The notes below the pieces were generated by a model. The model did no database searches and had not been told where the DNA came from. It worked only from the letters and a program-made list of their open reading frames with translations. Positions 22,040-30,059 of a stretch of DNA of 32,279 bases are shown piece after piece. This DNA is from CAG-882 sp050874385 (GTDB lineage: Bacteria; Bacillota; Clostridia; Lachnospirales; Lachnospiraceae), in contig JBNMKO010000028.1 of assembly GCA_050874385.1 (NCBI GenBank), positions 1-32,279 on the forward strand. Direction: 5' to 3'. The first letter of the stretch is position 1, and each line of letters begins with the position of its first letter. A program made the translations under genes and the position numbers.

Positions 22040-23692
22040 ATGGCAAATGATATGAGATATCTTTCTGTGGAAGATGAAGCTAAGCTTTTAAAGCCGATTG
22101 ACGAACATATCGGAAAAATACAGGCGCAGATTGATGCGCTGCGTGTAGATGGTTCCGACAAGGTGCGTGAATTAAAGACACATATAGCTTTGACAAAGGA
22201 AGACAAAAATTATACAAAAGAGGAGCAAAATGAGATAATCCGAAAGGATAATGAGCTGTTGGCAAAGGCAAAAGAGGTTGAAGCCGCCAACAAGGAAAAG
22301 GTTTCCAAGCTGATTTCAGAGGCTGAGACATATCTTGGTGCTCATTATAAAAATGATTACTACAAAAAGGTGGTTGAAAGCTGTGAAGCACTGAAGGAGG
22401 CGGAAAATGCAGCGTACAGTAAGACCCGCGAAAAATTGAAGGCGGAGCATGAGCGCACACTTTCCGAGCTTAAAGACAAACAGGAAATCAAGGATGAAAA
22501 GTATGTGTACAAAAATCGTCTGTACGATGCACAGATGGTACATGAGTCTAAGCTTCAGGAAATCAAGGACAGAAAGCATGAGGCATTTGTACACGAATAT
22601 CATCTGATTGATTTGCTCAGAATGTCAAAGTATACTTATGCACAGAAGAGGGCGCAGAAGTTTGAGAATTATAAGTATACATTTAATACTTCACAGTTCC
22701 TTTACAAGAACGGTCTTTACATTGTAATTATACTTATATTTATTGCGCTTTGCTTTATAACCCCGATTGTAAAGAACACACAGCTTCTCACAATGGCAAA
22801 TATTCTGAACATACTTCAGCAGGCTTCGCCTCGTATATTCTTAGCCCTTGGTGTTGCAGGTTTGATTTTGTTAACCGGTACAGACCTTTCTGTAGGGCGA
22901 ATGGTTGGTATGGGCATGGTAACGGCGACAATTATCATGCACAAGGGTGTCAACACAGGTGGAGTATTCGGACACATCTTTGATTTTACAGGAATTCCGA
23001 TACCGTTGAGAGCAATTATCGCGCTGGTTGTGTGTGTGCTTCTCACAACAACATTTGCATCCATTGCAGGTTTCTTTATGGCAAAGTTTAAGATGCACCC
23101 GTTTATTTCTACCATGGCGAACATGCTTATTATTTTCGGACTTGTAACTTATGCGACAAAGGGTGTTTCCTTCGGAGCTATTGAGTCGTCCATTCCGGCA
23201 ATGTTTATTCCGAGAATAGGAAAGTTCCCGACAATCATCCTCTGGGCGGTTGTGGCAGTCGTGGTTGTATGGTTTATCTGGAACAAGACGACATTCGGAA
23301 AGAATTTGTATGCAGTCGGAGGCAATCCGGAGGCGGCAGCAGTATCAGGTATTTCAGTATTTAAAGTGACCATGGGAGCCTTTGTACTTGCTGGTATTCT
23401 TTACGGCTTTGGTTCATGGTTAGAGTGTAACCGTATGATTGGTTCAGGTAGTGCAGCTTATGGACAGGGCTGGGACATGGATGCCATCGCCGCATGTGTT
23501 GTAGGTGGTGTGTCCTTTACAGGTGGTATTGGTAAGATTTCCGGCGTTGTCACAGGTGTGCTTATTTTCACGGCGCTTACATATTCGCTCACCATTTTAG
23601 GTATTGATACCAACCTTCAGTTTATATTTGAGGGTATTATCATCCTTGTAGCAGTTACACTTGACTGTCTCAAGTATGTAAAGAAGAAATAA
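22040..23692 (+). CDS. mglC: Galactose ABC transporter permease with N-terminal coiled-coil extension
   Basis: The C-terminal 325 residues are a normal MglC/RbsC-type permease, with about eight or more membrane helices starting near residue 226 ('LYIVIILIFIALCFITPIVK'). Conserved blocks include 'ILLTGTDLSVGRMVGMGMV', 'KTTFGKNLYAVGGNPEAAAV' and 'AACVVGGVSFTGGIGKISGV'. The first 215 residues are an addition: highly charged, Lys/Glu-rich and almost entirely helical, with coiled-coil-like stretches (18-95 and 105-190). Canonical permeases of this family are around 330-350 residues and lack this region. It should lie in the cytoplasm next to the ATPase. GAGGAG precedes the ATG. Confidence 0.9.
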   Translation: MANDMRYLSVEDEAKLLKPIDEHIGKIQAQIDALRVDGSDKVRELKTHIALTKEDKNYTKEEQNEIIRKDNELLAKAKEVEAANKEKVSKLISEAETYLGAHYKNDYYKKVVESCEALKEAENAAYSKTREKLKAEHERTLSELKDKQEIKDEKYVYKNRLYDAQMVHESKLQEIKDRKHEAFVHEYHLIDLLRMSKYTYAQKRAQKFENYKYTFNTSQFLYKNGLYIVIILIFIALCFITPIVKNTQLLTMANILNILQQASPRIFLALGVAGLILLTGTDLSVGRMVGMGMVTATIIMHKGVNTGGVFGHIFDFTGIPIPLRAIIALVVCVLLTTTFASIAGFFMAKFKMHPFISTMANMLIIFGLVTYATKGVSFGAIESSIPAMFIPRIGKFPTIILWAVVAVVVVWFIWNKTTFGKNLYAVGGNPEAAAVSGISVFKVTMGAFVLAGILYGFGSWLECNRMIGSGSAAYGQGWDMDAIAACVVGGVSFTGGIGKISGVVTGVLIFTALTYSLTILGIDTNLQFIFEGIIILVAVTLDCLKYVKKK

Positions 23693-23738
23693 TAATATTA
23701 GTAGTGGGAATTTTGTAAAAAAAGAGTATAATTAAAGA

Positions 23739-23783
23739 AAAAATGGCACGAATCTATTGTTTGGTAATTCGTGCCATTTTTGT
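23739..23783 (+). terminator. Terminator after mglC
   Basis: AAAAATGGCACGAAT (23739-23753) and ATTCGTGCCATTTTT (23767-23781) form a perfect 15-bp stem with a 13-base loop. The symmetry of A-run and T-run means it could work on either strand. It separates the transporter genes from the downstream sensing genes. Confidence 0.88.
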
Positions 23784-23820
23784 AAACATAGAAGGTTTTT
23801 AGTGGACATGGAGGGCATAG

Positions 23821-25425
23821 ATGATTACATATAAAGTACTTCTTGTGGATGATGAGGAGGAAGTCACGGATACCATTGAGGAGAGGATTAATTGGAGGGA
23901 GTTGGGGTTTGAGGTAATCGGAAAGGCTCAAAATGGTGTAAAGGCACTTGAGATATCGGAAAGAATGCAGCCGGATGTGGTTATTACGGATATCAAAATG
24001 CCATATATGAACGGGTTGGAGCTGGCGCGCCATCTAAAACAGGAAAATCAAGGTGTGCGAGTTATGATTTTGACCGGTTTTGATGAATTTGAGTATGCCA
24101 AGGAAGCGGTGCATCTTGAGATTGATGAATATATTTTAAAGCCCGTCAATGCCAATGAGCTTTCGGACTGCCTTAAAAGATTAAAAAATGTCCTTGATAA
24201 GGAGAGAGAAGAAAAACTGAATATCATCAAGCTTGAGCAGTATTATACAGATTCTCTTCCGGCGCTGCGGATTAATTTTTTCTGCTCGCTCATCGAAGGG
24301 CGACTTTCGGAAAATGAAATAAATAAGTTTCTTGGAGATTATAAGATTTCAATGCCGGGGCCATATTTTTGCTGTGCGGTTGTGCACACATCACAAAATC
24401 ACGTCCCTGACGGCATGACACCGCTCCTTCTTTCCATGTCGGTGCAGAGGGAAGTGCAGGAAAGTCTTGGCGTGAAATGGGATTACAGATATTTTACCTA
24501 TCTTGGGAATATTGTTTTGATTGTAAATCTTGCGGGTGAGGACAAGATTAAAAAACTTACGGATGATGGTGACCGCTTCTGTAAATGGGCAGAGCGCTTT
24601 TTGGGAGCTGTAGTGACGATAGGCATTGGAAAAGTGTGCGATGATTTGCCGTCTGTGCATCTTTCATATGAGGGGGCGAAGGAGGCGCTTTCTTACCGTG
24701 TAATTTACGGGGCAGGGCGCTCGATTAATATTGCGGATATAGCACCTAAGGGGCAGGAGTTTTCAATGCAGCCGGAAGATATCGATATGAGTGATGTGTT
24801 TAAGGCAATCCGCATTGGTGTGCGCGAGGATATCGAGCATGCGGTGTTCTCGCTTGTAAAGGTGCTTAAAGACAATGCAAGGACAATTATACAGTATAAT
24901 TTTACGGTGATGGAGATTGTAGGGCATTTGTACCGCTTCTGCGGAAACAATCATATGAAATTTGAAGACCACACCGGAAAAATAAAAAATGCCTATGAAG
25001 AAATTACAAAAATGGATGAGAGTGCGCTGTCGGCGTGGCTTGTGAGTGTGTCGTTGTCCATTGCGGATGAACTGAAAAATGTCAGAAATTCTTCAATGTG
25101 CTATCTGCTTTCGGAGGCAAAAAATATTGTCCATGATTGTTATTCGGATGCCGGTCTATCTCTGGATACGGTATGTTCTAAGCTAGGTGTGTCAAATTCC
25201 TATTTTTCATCAATGTTTAAAAAAGAATCCGGCATATCATTTATAACATATCTGACGGACTACAGGATGCAGCAGGCTGTGCGTCTGTTACTTGAGACCA
25301 ATGAAAAAAGCTATGAGATTGCAGAGCATGTCGGCTATGAAGATGCCAACTATTTCAGCTATGTGTTTAAGCGCAAGTATGGAATGTCGCCATCGAAATA
25401 CCGCACGGAGCATATGGGAAAATAG
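23821..25425 (+). CDS. AraC-type response regulator (YesN-like)
   Basis: The 534-residue protein has an N-terminal receiver domain: acidic pocket Asp10-Asp11 in 'LLVDDEEEV', phospho-acceptor Asp57 in 'VVITDIKMPYMNG' and the conserved Lys in 'EYILKPVNANEL'. A long middle region follows. At the C-terminus are two AraC helix-turn-helix units ('LSLDTVCSKLGVSNSYFSSM' and 'SYEIAEHVGYEDANYFSYVF'). This matches YesN-type regulators, which are paired with YesM-type kinases; that kinase gene begins 2 bases after this stop. GGAGGG precedes the ATG. Its probable target is the mgl transporter just upstream. Confidence 0.94.
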   Translation: MITYKVLLVDDEEEVTDTIEERINWRELGFEVIGKAQNGVKALEISERMQPDVVITDIKMPYMNGLELARHLKQENQGVRVMILTGFDEFEYAKEAVHLEIDEYILKPVNANELSDCLKRLKNVLDKEREEKLNIIKLEQYYTDSLPALRINFFCSLIEGRLSENEINKFLGDYKISMPGPYFCCAVVHTSQNHVPDGMTPLLLSMSVQREVQESLGVKWDYRYFTYLGNIVLIVNLAGEDKIKKLTDDGDRFCKWAERFLGAVVTIGIGKVCDDLPSVHLSYEGAKEALSYRVIYGAGRSINIADIAPKGQEFSMQPEDIDMSDVFKAIRIGVREDIEHAVFSLVKVLKDNARTIIQYNFTVMEIVGHLYRFCGNNHMKFEDHTGKIKNAYEEITKMDESALSAWLVSVSLSIADELKNVRNSSMCYLLSEAKNIVHDCYSDAGLSLDTVCSKLGVSNSYFSSMFKKESGISFITYLTDYRMQQAVRLLLETNEKSYEIAEHVGYEDANYFSYVFKRKYGMSPSKYRTEHMGK

Positions 25426-25427
25426 GT

Positions 25428-27251
25428 ATGATAAAGAAGAAAAGAAGAGTGTCGGATATACAGTCTGTGATTATGGCGGTGCTTTCCTTGATGACGGTGG
25501 TTACGTCAATATTTATCGGGCTATTGCTCTATAACCGGTATGAAATAGCCATGCGTCAGAATGATGTCCGCTATATGCAGAACATGATGGAGAGCACCGT
25601 CAATTCCATGGAACAGTATCTAAAAAGTATGAGACAGATTTCAGACACGGTAAACTATAATATTATACAGGTGTTTGATGTGTCCGAGCCGGAGTTTAAT
25701 CAGCAGCTTAGTCTTCTCTATGAATCCAACAAGGATAAAATACAGAGTATTGCGCTCTATGATATGGAAGGGAAGTTGCTTGCGGCGGAGCCGGTTACTT
25801 TGCAGAAAGATGGCATTGATATTAAAAAACAGTCGTGGTTTGAGCAGGCGGCACAGAAGATTGAAAATATGCACTTTTCCACGCCGCATATACAAAATCT
25901 GTTTCAGGATGATGCAAAGAGGTATCACTGGGTTATTTCATTGAGCCGTGCGGTGGATATAATTGATGGTGACTTTCCGGGAAATGGTGTGCTTCTTGTT
26001 GATATGAAGTATTCTTTTATTGAGAAGATGCTTGATGGGATTAATGACAGGAGTATAGGACATTATTATTACCTATGTGATGGGGACGGCAATCTGATTT
26101 ACCATCCTTATGCAAATGAAATAAGCAACGGCTTGTTTAGCGAGGATTTTAGCATGGTATGTGACAGTGAGGATGGGGTGTACAAGAACATGCGAAGTCC
26201 TTCCGGGGAGAAACAGACTGTTATTGTCAGTACCATATCCTATACCGGATGGAAGATGGTGGGCGTAGTCTTGCAGAATGTCAGGACGGACAGCATAGAA
26301 CAATTCCGTATATATATGGTAATTATTGTGATTATGCTCATCATGATGCTGCTTGTGGTGAACCGTATTGTATCAAGAAGGATATCAAGCCCGATTATCA
26401 AGCTTGATGCCTCTGTGACGGCATACGAAGCGGGAGAAAAGCCGGACATTTATATAGGAGGCTCATACGAAATCAGGCATTTGGGAAAATCTGTCCAGAA
26501 GTCTTATGAGGAGATTGAGCACTTGATGAAGGAGATTGTGGAGCAGCAGAATAAGCGCAGAATGAGCGAACTTGCGGCGCTGCAAAGCCAGATTAACCCG
26601 CATTTTCTATATAATACTTTGGAGTCGATTACATGGATGATTGAGGGCAACAGAAATCAGGATGCGGTTTTTATGATTTCTGAGCTCGCAAAGATTTTCC
26701 GTATCAGTCTGTCAAGAGGGAAGACGATTATCCGCATCGAGGATGAGCTTAACCATTGCAAAAACTACATGAATATCCAGAAATACCGCTATAAAGACCG
26801 ATTTGTGACACAGTACGATGTCTCGGAAGAAATTTATCCGTTCTGTACGGTAAAGCTCATTTTACAGCCTATTTTGGAAAATGCCATATATTATGGTGTG
26901 GGAAATATGGATGAGGATGACAATCCTAAGATTTTAGTGAGGGGCTGGAAGGATGACAATGATATATATCTTGTAGTATCGGACAACGGAATGGGAATGA
27001 GACAGGAGGATGTGGAAAATATCCTGACGGACAATAAAAAGGTTCCAAAGCACGGCTCAGGCGTGGGGCTCATCAATGTACACACCCGTATCCAGCTTAT
27101 GTTTGGCGCAAAATATGGTCTTATGGTGGAGAGCGAACCGGATGAGGGAACAACAGTCACCATTCATCTGCCCGCGGTGCCGTATACCGAAGAAAACTGC
27201 GAGGATTTGGAGAATGTGGGGAAAAAATCCGGAAATGAGGGGAAACAATGA
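25428..27251 (+). CDS. YesM-type sensor histidine kinase
   Basis: The 607-residue kinase has a membrane helix near 13-36, an extracytoplasmic sensor region (about 37-290, probably Cache-like), a second membrane helix (about 295-315), a HAMP-like linker, and a kinase core with the phospho-accepting His392 in 'QSQINPHFLYNTLESITWMI'. ATP-binding motifs follow: 'QPILENAIYYGV', 'VSDNGMGM' and 'GSGVGLINVHTRIQL'. This order is typical of the His_kinase/YesM group. The gene starts 2 bases after the response regulator and overlaps the next gene by ATGA, so all are co-translated. The following binding-protein genes probably feed signals into its outer domain. Confidence 0.94.
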   Translation: MIKKKRRVSDIQSVIMAVLSLMTVVTSIFIGLLLYNRYEIAMRQNDVRYMQNMMESTVNSMEQYLKSMRQISDTVNYNIIQVFDVSEPEFNQQLSLLYESNKDKIQSIALYDMEGKLLAAEPVTLQKDGIDIKKQSWFEQAAQKIENMHFSTPHIQNLFQDDAKRYHWVISLSRAVDIIDGDFPGNGVLLVDMKYSFIEKMLDGINDRSIGHYYYLCDGDGNLIYHPYANEISNGLFSEDFSMVCDSEDGVYKNMRSPSGEKQTVIVSTISYTGWKMVGVVLQNVRTDSIEQFRIYMVIIVIMLIMMLLVVNRIVSRRISSPIIKLDASVTAYEAGEKPDIYIGGSYEIRHLGKSVQKSYEEIEHLMKEIVEQQNKRRMSELAALQSQINPHFLYNTLESITWMIEGNRNQDAVFMISELAKIFRISLSRGKTIIRIEDELNHCKNYMNIQKYRYKDRFVTQYDVSEEIYPFCTVKLILQPILENAIYYGVGNMDEDDNPKILVRGWKDDNDIYLVVSDNGMGMRQEDVENILTDNKKVPKHGSGVGLINVHTRIQLMFGAKYGLMVESEPDEGTTVTIHLPAVPYTEENCEDLENVGKKSGNEGKQ

Positions 27252-28225
27252 AAAAACCAAAAATCACTTTCTGGCTGTCTGAAATATGTCTTGCCGTGTT
27301 GCTTTTGCTGTGTGTGCACCAGATATTTGCAGATGAAAAGCCACAAAAGAGAGTAGCTGTTATTGTCGAAAAGTCAGGCGATGAGAAATGGGATTCATTT
27401 ATCAACGGTCTTAAACAGGCGGCTAAAATAAAAAATATACATCTTATTATATGCAATACGGATGAGATTGAGGATGCGAAAGAAGAAAAGAGCCTCATTT
27501 ATGAACAGCTTGACAATCAGGTTGATGCATTTATTGTTCAGGCGGCACCGGGTAGTGAGACCGGGGAGATGCTTAGGGATATTCGCACACAGAAGCCGGT
27601 TTTGCTGGTGGCAAATGATATTCTGTGCGAAGACGGGGAAGAAAATCAGGCAAAGCGCTCCGAACTTCCGGTTATCATGCCTGACAATTATGCCATGGGA
27701 TATGCGCTTGGGGAAGATATGGCAAACCGCAGCGATATCAGGGGAAAAAGAGTAGGTATTGTCGGCGGACTTGCCGGGACAAAGTGTTCATCGGATTGCA
27801 GACAGGGGGTATTGGATGCCCTCTCGAATACAGGCTGTGAAATTACATTTGATATAAATGCGGCGTATGATATGACAATCGCTGAAAAGCTCGGGCAGCA
27901 GGAGGAAGTGGATTATCTGGTTGTGCTTGATACAAGTGCTCTAGAACAGATAGCAGGAATGTACTCAGGAAAAAAAGAGACCAAGCCACAAATATACGGG
28001 ATAGGAAACAGCATAAAATGTGTATATTATCTCGACGAGTCGTTGATTGACGGGCTCATTGCGGTAAATGGATATGGCATGGGATATAAAAGCGTTCTGG
28101 AGATTTCCAATGCGCTAAGTGAGCGTCTGTATATAATGCAAAATCATGTGATTGATTATCGCCTGATGCACAAGGAGGATATTTTTTCGGAGGAGGTACA
28201 GCAGTTTCTTCATACTTATGATTAG
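27248..28225 (+). CDS. Sugar-binding-protein-like sensor component, N-terminally anchored
   Basis: The 325-residue protein has one N-terminal hydrophobic segment (about 8-27) with no convincing lipobox, so it is either secreted or membrane-anchored. A type-I periplasmic-binding-protein domain follows: 'KRVAVIVEKSGDEKWDSFIN', 'QVDAFIVQAAPGSETGEML', 'GKRVGIVGGLAGTKCSSDCR' and 'YLVVLDTSALEQIAGM'. The family binds sugars or autoinducer-like ligands. Its start overlaps the kinase stop (ATGA). It sits in a kinase operon apart from the transporter, so it is more likely a sensor subunit than a transport protein. It is divergent: the galactose-contact residues seen in the next gene are not obvious here, so the ligand may differ. 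Confidence 0.82.
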   Translation: MKKPKITFWLSEICLAVLLLLCVHQIFADEKPQKRVAVIVEKSGDEKWDSFINGLKQAAKIKNIHLIICNTDEIEDAKEEKSLIYEQLDNQVDAFIVQAAPGSETGEMLRDIRTQKPVLLVANDILCEDGEENQAKRSELPVIMPDNYAMGYALGEDMANRSDIRGKRVGIVGGLAGTKCSSDCRQGVLDALSNTGCEITFDINAAYDMTIAEKLGQQEEVDYLVVLDTSALEQIAGMYSGKKETKPQIYGIGNSIKCVYYLDESLIDGLIAVNGYGMGYKSVLEISNALSERLYIMQNHVIDYRLMHKEDIFSEEVQQFLHTYD

Positions 28226-28243
28226 GATTATGACGGATGTGAA

Positions 28244-29281
28244 GTGGTGATTAGTGTGAAAAATAAGCGGATAATAAAGGTGCTGATATGCTGTCTTGTG
28301 TTGTGCCTGACAGCATGTAACAACAGCAATGAGGCAAAGAGAAATGTCTTTCGGGTCGGTGTTGTGCTTTACACACAGGATGACCCTTTTATCAATGCTC
28401 TGACGGATTGTCTGAGGGAAAATCTCGAAAAATATGAGTCGGATTTTCTTAAAATAATAATGACGGTGCGCGACGGCAAAAATGACCAGAATGTTCAGGA
28501 TGAAGTTGTAAAAGAAATGCTTGATGCGGGCTGTGATATACTTGTCGTCGACCTGGTTGACAGGACAGAGCCGTCAAATATAATTAAGATGGCAAAGAAA
28601 GAAAATATACCGGTTATTTTTTTCAACCGCGAGCCGGTTTTTGAGGATTTGATGCAATGGGACAAGCTGTACTATGTCGGCGGGGATGCGGGACAGTCCG
28701 GCAGGATGCAGGGCGAAATCGCCACAGAGGTTATATGCAGTGACTGTATGGTGGACAAAAACAGAGACGGAAAAATTCAGTATGTTTTACTTGAAGGTGA
28801 GACGGGGCATCAGGATGCCATAATCAGGACGGACAGCGTGATTAAGACCATTCAGGAGGAGGGCATAACTTTAGAAAAGCTAAGTTACCAGTTTGCCAAC
28901 TGGAACCGTGGACAGGCTGAAAATAAAATGACGCAGCTTATTCACCAGTATGGGGACGAGATTGAACTTGTGCTTTCAAATAATGATGAGATGGCGCTCG
29001 GCGCGGTTGCGGCATATGAAGCTCTTGGTTATTCACAGGATGACCGCCCTGTTATCTTGGGAATAGACGGACTTGATAGTGCCCTTGAAGCTGTTAAAAA
29101 CGGCTCTATTCAGGGCACGGTGTATAATGACAGGGAGGGACAGGCGGGGCAGATTGCACGTCTGGCTATGGACTTGTTTCAGGGAAAAACGCTGTCGGGT
29201 TATGATTTTGAAAATGAAAGATATATTTTTTTGCCGTATCACAAGGTCACGGCGGAAAATGTGGACGAATTTTTAAAATAA
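28244..29281 (+). CDS. Galactose-binding lipoprotein, canonical order, probable sensor component
   Basis: The 345-residue lipoprotein (lipobox LTAC, Cys25) reads like a standard galactose/glucose-binding protein from start to end: 'FRVGVVLYTQDDPF' with Asp46/Asp47 and Phe49, 'IFFNREP' with Asn128, the Ca-loop DKNRDGKIQ, 'GHQDAIIR' with His189, Asp191 and Arg195, 'ANWNRGQAE' with Trp220, 'LSNNDEMALG' and 'LGIDGLDSALEAV' with Asp274. It lies among the kinase genes, not the transporter genes, so it probably presents galactose to the sensor kinase. The start is uncertain: GTG codons at 28244, 28247 and 28256 are all possible, and the ribosome site is weak. It provides an in-window reference for the permuted mglB product. 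Confidence 0.88.
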   Translation: MVISVKNKRIIKVLICCLVLCLTACNNSNEAKRNVFRVGVVLYTQDDPFINALTDCLRENLEKYESDFLKIIMTVRDGKNDQNVQDEVVKEMLDAGCDILVVDLVDRTEPSNIIKMAKKENIPVIFFNREPVFEDLMQWDKLYYVGGDAGQSGRMQGEIATEVICSDCMVDKNRDGKIQYVLLEGETGHQDAIIRTDSVIKTIQEEGITLEKLSYQFANWNRGQAENKMTQLIHQYGDEIELVLSNNDEMALGAVAAYEALGYSQDDRPVILGIDGLDSALEAVKNGSIQGTVYNDREGQAGQIARLAMDLFQGKTLSGYDFENERYIFLPYHKVTAENVDEFLK

Positions 29282-29315
29282 GAGCTATTGGCAAATTGGG
29301 GAAAGGAAAACATAT

Positions 29316-29885
29316 ATGGAAGACTGGGTAAAGAGCTATTACGAGGAGATGAACCCTGTAAAGAGGCAGCAGCTTCTGACGCAAAACAGCAAAGGGACAC
29401 AAAGTGAGGAGGATAAGCTTCGCCGGCAGCTATGGGAAGCCAGATATGGCAAGGGCAAGCCAAGAAGTGATGCGTTTGTCGGATACTTGATGAATTTAAA
29501 GTATATTGTGGAGAGTGGAAGCATGGATTTGGGAGGCAGGAAGAAAAAGCTTGCCTTAGAAGCTCTTCTTGGCATGAAGCTGTACGAATTTGAGAAAAAA
29601 AGTGATATGGAGCGGGAGATAATTGAGCTGGAGCTTAAAAATACATGCAGAAAGTATATGGACATCAGCACCAACGGGCGCAATTTTACTTCCGTAATTT
29701 TTGGAATGGGGCAGTTATCGGATGAAAGCATTGTTAGAAAGATTGCGGAACAGATAAGCAAATGTGCATTTGAAGCTCCGCATGCTTTGCAGATGGATAA
29801 GGAATTTGAGCCGCTTAAAAAAGCTGCCGTGGAAGTGTTTAGCGAGACATATCCAAATCGCGAGCATTTTCTTAGAAAAATATAA
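29316..29885 (+). CDS. Hypothetical helical protein in the sensing operon
   Basis: The 189-residue soluble protein is rich in Lys, Glu and Arg and has no signal peptide or membrane segment. Predicted helices cover most of it, including 'EDWVKSYYEEMNPVKRQQLL', 'KLALEALLGMKLYEFEKKSD' and 'EREIIELELKNTCRKYMDIS'. A less regular 'GRNFTSVIFGMGQLSDESIV' lies toward the end. I do not recognise the family. GGGGAAAGG precedes the ATG. It begins 34 bases after the binding-protein gene and ends before a terminator, so it appears to be the last gene of the kinase operon. Confidence 0.78.
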   Translation: MEDWVKSYYEEMNPVKRQQLLTQNSKGTQSEEDKLRRQLWEARYGKGKPRSDAFVGYLMNLKYIVESGSMDLGGRKKKLALEALLGMKLYEFEKKSDMEREIIELELKNTCRKYMDISTNGRNFTSVIFGMGQLSDESIVRKIAEQISKCAFEAPHALQMDKEFEPLKKAAVEVFSETYPNREHFLRKI

Positions 29886-29966
29886 GGGCTTAGATGTGCG
29901 GATTAGAGTTATATTTAGGGCAGCAGTTTTTTGTGAAAGGTTTAACAATGTGATTATGATTTTAGA

Positions 29967-30008
29967 GGGGAATAGTCCAAGTCGGCAAGAAGGACTATTT
30001 CCTTTTTT
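29967..30008 (+). terminator. Terminator after the sensing operon
   Basis: GGGGAATAGTCC (29967-29978) and AGGACTATTTCC (29991-30002) form a stem with one G-T wobble, followed by TTTTTT. The hybrid kinase gene starts 52 bases later, so it probably depends on read-through or its own promoter. Confidence 0.85.
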
Positions 30009-30059
30009 GTGTTTATATGACATAATTAGCAGAAGAGTTAAAATGTCGGAGATGATGCA

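Noticed and set aside
23704..23732. TATAAT at 23727-23732 as a promoter for the response regulator
   Set aside because: No -35 at a suitable distance, and a transcript from it would begin with the 15-bp terminator hairpin.
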